Assembly: GCA_000507305.1 (NCBI GenBank)
Contig: DF239305.1
Coordinates: 241,272 to 305,271, forward strand
DNA from: Breviolum minutum Mf 1.05b.01
Taxonomy: Eukaryota > Sar > Dinophyceae > Suessiales > Symbiodiniaceae
Reading direction: 5' to 3'
DNA length: 64,000 bases
Shown in pieces: positions 59,039 to 64,000 of this stretch. The number at the start of each line of letters is the position of its first letter. Positions within the stretch are counted from its first letter, which is position 1. Under the pieces are notes generated by a model. The model searched no databases. It saw only the letters and a program-made list of their open reading frames with translations, and was not told the origin of the DNA. Position numbers and translations under genes: made by a program.

Positions 59039-59909
59039 GACTATGTGAAAATTTTGCTGGAGCCTTTGAGTCTACTGGTTTTAGAAGGTCCAAGTCGTTT
59101 GAATTTCACCCATGCCATCCGCCAGTCGTCTCTTGGCATGATTTTTTCCAATTCTATGCTGTGTTTTTTTTAAACGTGAGTGTAATGGAAAGTTGAAGTT
59201 TGGGGTATGATGCTACACTAGGCCGAAGAACACTCTTTGAGGCAATGACCTTGAAAATTTCAAGTTTTCAAGTCGGGTCCAACATATCTGGGGGAAATTT
59301 ATGATGTGAAGTTTTGCATGATGACCACACCTTTGCATATCAGGTCAGGAAGTTGGAGGTACAGTAGGTATAATAATGAGCTATGATTCCATATTCACAA
59401 CATGTTAATCCTGTACCATCAATGCGCTACGAAAATCTCTGGGACCGAGGCAGCTGGAACCCCATATTCGCATGACTTTCGAATCAAAAAAAGTATGTTC
59501 CGATAGGTCTGGTGAAATCAGCAGATTTTTCCTACAGTCAGTGCTAAAACCCGGATTTTCCATGTGGATTTTGCCTCTTTTGGCACACAAAACCCAACAA
59601 CTGCCGAAGCATCTCCCTTATCCGTCCCCATCCATCCCGAACGAGACAAAGGAGACGTGTGCCGTTGCGGGATGGCAGCGTGCTGCGACGGACAAAGCAC
59701 TTCCGACGCGTGTCACTGACCTTTAGAGGCTGGAGGGGGAGAGAAACGTTGGTGCAGAAAATTTCCCCAAGACCGATTCAAGAGTTGGTGAAGACTTTTT
59801 GGATGTCGGATTAGATATTTGAAACCATGCTAACACTTACGGTCAATAATTCATTTGGTGTTTTCTTTTTTTTGTTGGGAATTTTTATGGTTTGTTCGTT
59901 TTACTCCAG

Positions 59910-60850
59910 GTACTGTTATGAGTCTAGTCCAGAAATGAGTTTGGAGAATCAGAACGAGGGAAAATGGTTCCCCCCAGTGAAGAATCGTCTCGTTTTCCAC
60001 TGTGCCTTCAATTTCTACTTGCAGGTAAGATTGTTTCCTCTTCACATAGGTTCATCTTTAACCTTCGCGCAGAGCTATTGAAGTAAGGCTATAATTCACG
60101 TTGAAGATGTTAACTTTGACCACTTTTCCGGTGTTTCGGAAAAGCCCCTCGAAAGAAACACCCACAAAGAAAACGCCGTTTCAGAGTTACTGGCTCTCTT
60201 CAGCCCGTGGTTGCTGTAAGCGTTGTCACCATTGCCATAGGCATCCTTTCGGAGCAGCGGAGTGCACATCGCTCTGATTTCCCAGAGGGTTATCAGACCT
60301 ACAGCGTGCGTGGATGAAATGAAGTCCAGATGGGATGGGATGGTTTCACAAAATTGGTTTTAGAGGGATAAAGAGAACTGAATGAATATCAATTGATATT
60401 TTTTGTTGGGGGGGAGCAAGCAACATAAAAGATGCAAGATGCAACACTCATGTCTTGACCTTGGAAGATGGTCTTTCTCTTCCGTGTGTGTTGAATTTTG
60501 TTTTCTTTGGCAAAGTATTGGCTCGACGAGTGTCCAAAGTGGACGCTTTTCACTCCCTTCTCGCATCGTTGACGGGTTTTTGGGTGGGCCATGTCCTCCA
60601 TCTTCGAGCCACGTTTGAAACCGTTGCCATCCACCTTCTTCTCTCAAGATGGCGACGCGTCTCCTGATAGGTGCCGTTTTCAGCGAATTTTAGGAAAAGA
60701 CCAAGATGAGTTGGTTGCAGCCTGCATTTCACCACTGCTTTTCAACTTTTTTCCCGTTCCACGGAGGATTAGGGATAAAACTCGCCATCCAATCTATCCC
60801 ATTCTTTTTACACTTTTGAAAACAAAGTGCTTGAACCACAAAAAGTGCTG
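59910..60850 (+). CDS. Unrecognised gene with Cys/His cluster
   Basis: Exon 59910-60024 (acceptor TACTCCAG, donor TTGCAG|GTAAGA) reads SPEMSLENQNEGKWFPPV then NRLVFHCAFNFYLQ. Exon 60185-~60256, acceptor GTTTCAG, joins in phase 0 and reads YWLSSARGCCKRCHHCHRHP then FGAAEC. The cluster C-C-x2-C-x2-C-x2-H-P-F-G looks zinc-binding and faintly recalls small 'CCxxxCxHCPYG' domains such as DUF5522. I would not assign it. A frame ending at 60849 (RILGKDQDELVAACISPLLF, FFPVPRRIRDKTRH) is a probable later exon. Confidence 0.45.
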
Positions 60851-61976
60851 ACAAAAGTTTCTTCAATCGCAGTTGCCCCGTTCTCTCACACCTCCTCGAA
60901 TAGACCGTACTAGTTAGTGGCGTCAGGATTCTACAGAGATTGGTTCACTACGTAGACGATACCAGAAGTTTGCCAAGTACTTAGGAAGTATGGCATTTAA
61001 TTGCAACTATTCCACCTATACAAGTGATATGGTAAGCTGGCTGGCTCAAGTCCTATCACAGAGTCAGGTTTAGTATTCTAGCCATCATTCTGGGATCCAA
61101 CAGCAGCTACAGTCATATGATGTCATATGATATGTGATAGAAGCCACTTGAAAACCACGGATCCCACTTTCATAAATGGCATTGACGGGAGACAAGTGGG
61201 CCTTTTCTTGGGAGTGTTTTGGAGTGAAGTTTGACCATTTGACCCTCTAACCAATCTTCCCTTAGATTTGAACATAAAAATCAGGGTTTAACAAGGTCTC
61301 ATTAACCACTAGACCTTTTGAAACCTTTATTTCCCGTGGGGTAGCTTAGGGTGTTGGTTGATGTTCATGATGGTCAGCTAGGAGTAAAACTCACGAACTC
61401 TTATAGGTCAGGAGCAAGCAAAGAACCCAGGAGATCGGGTTCATGGTTGCATTTCCTGGTTTGAGAAGACACGTGATAGGTTGATATTGGTGCCCCAAAG
61501 ATTTGTTGGAAATGGTTCATAAAGGCAGGAACTAGATGTACTTGGATCTGGGGGTGCCATCCTTTGCACATCTTCGACCAGGTCACCCGTACTTCGACGC
61601 AGCGCCAGTTTTTCTGGTTATGCACCCTACAAGCTTTTGGATGATGCTTGAGCTCAAATCCCCTATGCTAAGTGGCTAGGAAGTGGGTAAGTGGGTTGTA
61701 ACCTCTGTACATATTATATCTCCTTTATATATTCTCTAAAACAAAACTCCACATAATGTTTGCTGTTCTTTGAAATGCGGGAAGGCCCCATGAACTTTCA
61801 GATGGTGTGGGGTGGATCTCGATGCACCAAAAACTGTCAGATGGCCCCGACTTTAAGAACTTCCAAGTCTTCCAAGTGACCCAAAGTTGTCGAAACTGTT
61901 CAAGGTACCCCCTGGGTTCATGTACAACACGAGAACAATAAGGGTTTTAAGAACTCAAGCTTGAGAACCAACCATT

Positions 61977-62276
61977 ATGGTGGTAGGTAGCCTAGGCTAT
62001 GTCACCTCTAAGCAGGCAGATGCAACATGGAAGAACATTCTGCAGGAGTTGATGTATGTTGATGTGTACTTGGGGCCGTATTCTTTCAACCCTATAAAGG
62101 GGGTATCTAGGACCACCATTTCCTTGACAATGCCAGTATTGAATTCATATTTTGAATGGGAGTACCTTTTAGTTAGGGGGGGTTTTCTTTACGGCTGCCA
62201 AATTGACCTGGAGAAGACAAGGCTCGGAACACTTCGGTGTGCGAGTTTGAAAACGTGGAAAAAAAGGGAAACATAG
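61977..62276 (+). CDS. Low-confidence open frame
   Basis: A 99-codon frame with protein-like composition (YVTSKQADATWKNILQEL), but part of it (GGGCCGTATTCTTTCAACC...ATAAAGGGG) resembles 50720-50760. It may therefore be repeat-derived. The rest of 60851-62720 has no recognised gene. Confidence 0.2.
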   Translation: MVVGSLGYVTSKQADATWKNILQELMYVDVYLGPYSFNPIKGVSRTTISLTMPVLNSYFEWEYLLVRGGFLYGCQIDLEKTRLGTLRCASLKTWKKRET

Positions 62277-62723
62277 GAGCTTGACCACGTTTCCTAGTCA
62301 TATCCAATAGTCATATCCAAATATTTATTCAAATTTTCATCAAACAATTATAGTGGATTCATTCCTTTATTTTTTGCACAGTTCTATTTTTTTTGGATAG
62401 TGCTCATTGCCATCCTCTGCCTCGTTTTTGTCAAAAGCGGTGTCTTAGGACTCTGATGATGGACACTCCAATGAGGTGGCGGTTCCCGGGTTTTTTTGAG
62501 GTTCCGGGGTTCGGTTGGTTAGTGAAATCCCTGAGCGTTTTCTCCAAGGTGTTGGTGAAGATAAAGATCATGGACCCCCCAGGTTTTTCAGAATCTTCTC
62601 CGTGCGATGGACCAACATGAGCACCTGGATTGTTGGTTTTGTTTTGGTATCATAACTTTGAGACTCAACTTAACCAAATGACTTTCAAATGACCCATTCT
62701 TTGGTCCCTGTTTTAGAAAACAG

Positions 62724-63782
62724 GTGTCCAGGCTCTAACCGACAAACATTTTTGGAGAAGTTTATGATTGTGAAGGCTGCACATTTTCAAAATGACGAGG
62801 TGGATCGAATTTTTACAAGTTCACACCTGTATCCGGTTGAACAATGCAACCCGAATAAAGGGAAACTTACGGAAAGAAATCACCAGAAGCTCCGTACTTC
62901 TTCTGTTGGTTGTTGAAATCTTCGATTGAAATTCCCCAGTTGTATACAATTTGGGACACAACATACAAGGTGAATTATGCAACCACTGCTCCCATTAAAA
63001 ACTTGAAATGCCTAGTTTTTGAAGAAGGTTCAATTCTTCGCAGAGGTGAAGATACACCCAATGTGACTTTGTAGGGCAAATCTCTGAACAGGCAAAAAAA
63101 ACAACAACTCTCCTCGAAACGGGGCCCCAAATAAACGAATCTGTCAAGATATGGGGGTTTCCTAAAATGGCCAACATCTATTGGGTTTTCCTACAAAAAA
63201 TGAGCATTTGAGGGTGGAGATTGGCATTTTAGGAAACACCCATATCCTTCAATGGGAAGTTGCCACATGAGGTGTCTCGAGTTGAACCACAGGACGACTG
63301 GGGAATGTGCCAATCGGGTGAAGCCAGCTTCCATAGACATGGAGAAAGGCTTTTTGGGGTGCCAAAGGGCTGGAAAAAAAGGGGTTTCAAATTGAGACGT
63401 ACGCCAAGTAAGATGCTTCAAAAGAGTTTTCTGATGACTGTTTCAACTATCAATTGTATCATTTTTTGATTTCACGGCACTGCGAAACGCGGAGGATTCA
63501 ATTATCCTTTGGCCAGACACAGACGACGAGTCTCAAATCGATGCATGGCCCTTTTTCGATTGGGAAAAGTTGGAAGAATTGGTGATGCCAAGTAAAACTT
63601 GGAGGCCATGATGATCCGTTCAGATTCTCCAAACCAAGGGCAGTGCACGCCAAATCCCTCACATCCTTCATTTCAATGCAGGACAAAGGGTAACGCCCAT
63701 GTGGTACTTCAGTACATGCTGCTTCATCAAAGGAAGTTTGGATGCGAAACTTCCGAGTTACGAACTTTTAAAAATGCTCCAA
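62724..63782 (+). CDS. Unrecognised multi-exon gene, runs to the window end
   Basis: Probable exons: from 62724 after AAAACAG (KFMIVKAAHFQNDEVDRI), 63260-63407 (acceptor GGGAAG, donor CCAA|GTAAGATG; RVEPQDDWGMCQSGEASFH, FGVPKGWKKRGFKL), 63495-63591 (ILWPDTDDESQIDAWPFFDW, EKLEELVMP; donor GTAAAA) and 63682-63782 (QRVTPMWYFSTCCFIKGS, DAKLPSYELLKMLQ; donor GTAATAG). The last two agree in phase; the 63407-63495 join does not (phase 1 to 0). The final donor coincides with the first unit of the 16-bp minisatellite. No family was recognised. Confidence 0.5.
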
Positions 63783-64000
63783 GTAATAGATTCGTAGAGT
63801 AATAGATTCGTAGAGTAATAGATTCGTAAAGTAATAGATTCGTAAAGTAATAGATTCGTAAAGTAATAGATTCGTAAAGTAATAGATTCGTAAAGTAATA
63901 GATTCGTAAAGTAATCGATTCGTAAAGTAATCGATTCGTAAAGTAATAGATTCGTAAAGTAATAGATTCGTAAAGTAATAGATTCGTAAAGTAATCGATT
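63783..64000. repeat. 16-bp minisatellite, at least 13.6 copies, cut by the window end
   Basis: Unit GTAATAGATTCGTAAA. The early copies have GTAGA, and three or more have GTAATCGATT. The array begins exactly at the proposed GT of the last intron. Confidence 0.97.

Noticed and set aside
63783-64000. Possible CRISPR-like regular array
   Set aside because: It is a pure 16-bp tandem repeat with no unique spacers.

Overview
The window looks like nuclear DNA of a dinoflagellate, most likely a member of the Symbiodiniaceae or a close relative. The basis is: coding sequence split into many very short exons (25-210 bp); introns that start with GT but often with GC or GA and end in AG, usually AG|G; almost all coding on one strand over more than 50 kb; many short palindromic (MITE-like) elements inside introns; and Ty1/copia debris. 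There is no bacterial-style operon structure, and I see no rRNA, tRNA or CRISPR.

I rebuilt genes by joining frames whose translations line up with known families and whose exon phases agree. Layout: 0.1-3.6 kb, two intronless minus-strand ORFs (a Trp/Gln-rich coiled-coil protein, and an RS/Lys-rich protein with a possible ADP-ribosyltransferase-like C-terminus), ending at a 616-bp assembly gap. 5.4-6.7 kb, a single-exon plus-strand helical membrane protein. 8.4-10.0 kb, a G/Y/Q-rich and RS-rich putative RNA-binding protein. 11.5 kb, two exons of a KOW/SH3-like loop protein. 13.7-20.6 kb, a class V PLP-dependent aminotransferase-fold protein (isopenicillin-N-epimerase-like). 20.6-21.9 kb, an unrecognised gene. 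22.9-25.7 kb, dephospho-CoA kinase. 26-31 kb, poorly resolved exons, a dead copia fragment and three tandem-repeat arrays. 31.3-33.0 kb, a second KOW-like protein with an acidic tail. 33.8-36.0 kb, orphan exons. 36.5-45.4 kb, a phosphate:H+ symporter-like MFS transporter in about 15 exons. 45.5-53 kb, unrecognised exons. 54.1-58.5 kb, an AlkB-like dioxygenase resembling ALKBH6. 59.9-63.8 kb, further unrecognised exons, one with a Cys/His cluster. The window ends inside a 16-bp minisatellite.

The genes do not form one pathway. Dephospho-CoA kinase (CoA synthesis), a phosphate transporter, a PLP enzyme and a nucleic-acid-type dioxygenase are unrelated housekeeping functions. What they share is organisation: a head-to-tail array with very short gaps, as expected if transcripts are polycistronic and resolved by spliced-leader trans-splicing. 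The repeat content is the other main feature: at least three families of short inverted-repeat elements, mostly in introns or just outside genes, plus a larger element present twice that carries its own GC-rich minisatellite.

All exon boundaries come from reading the sequence, homology from memory and phase checks. None was checked against transcripts or a database.
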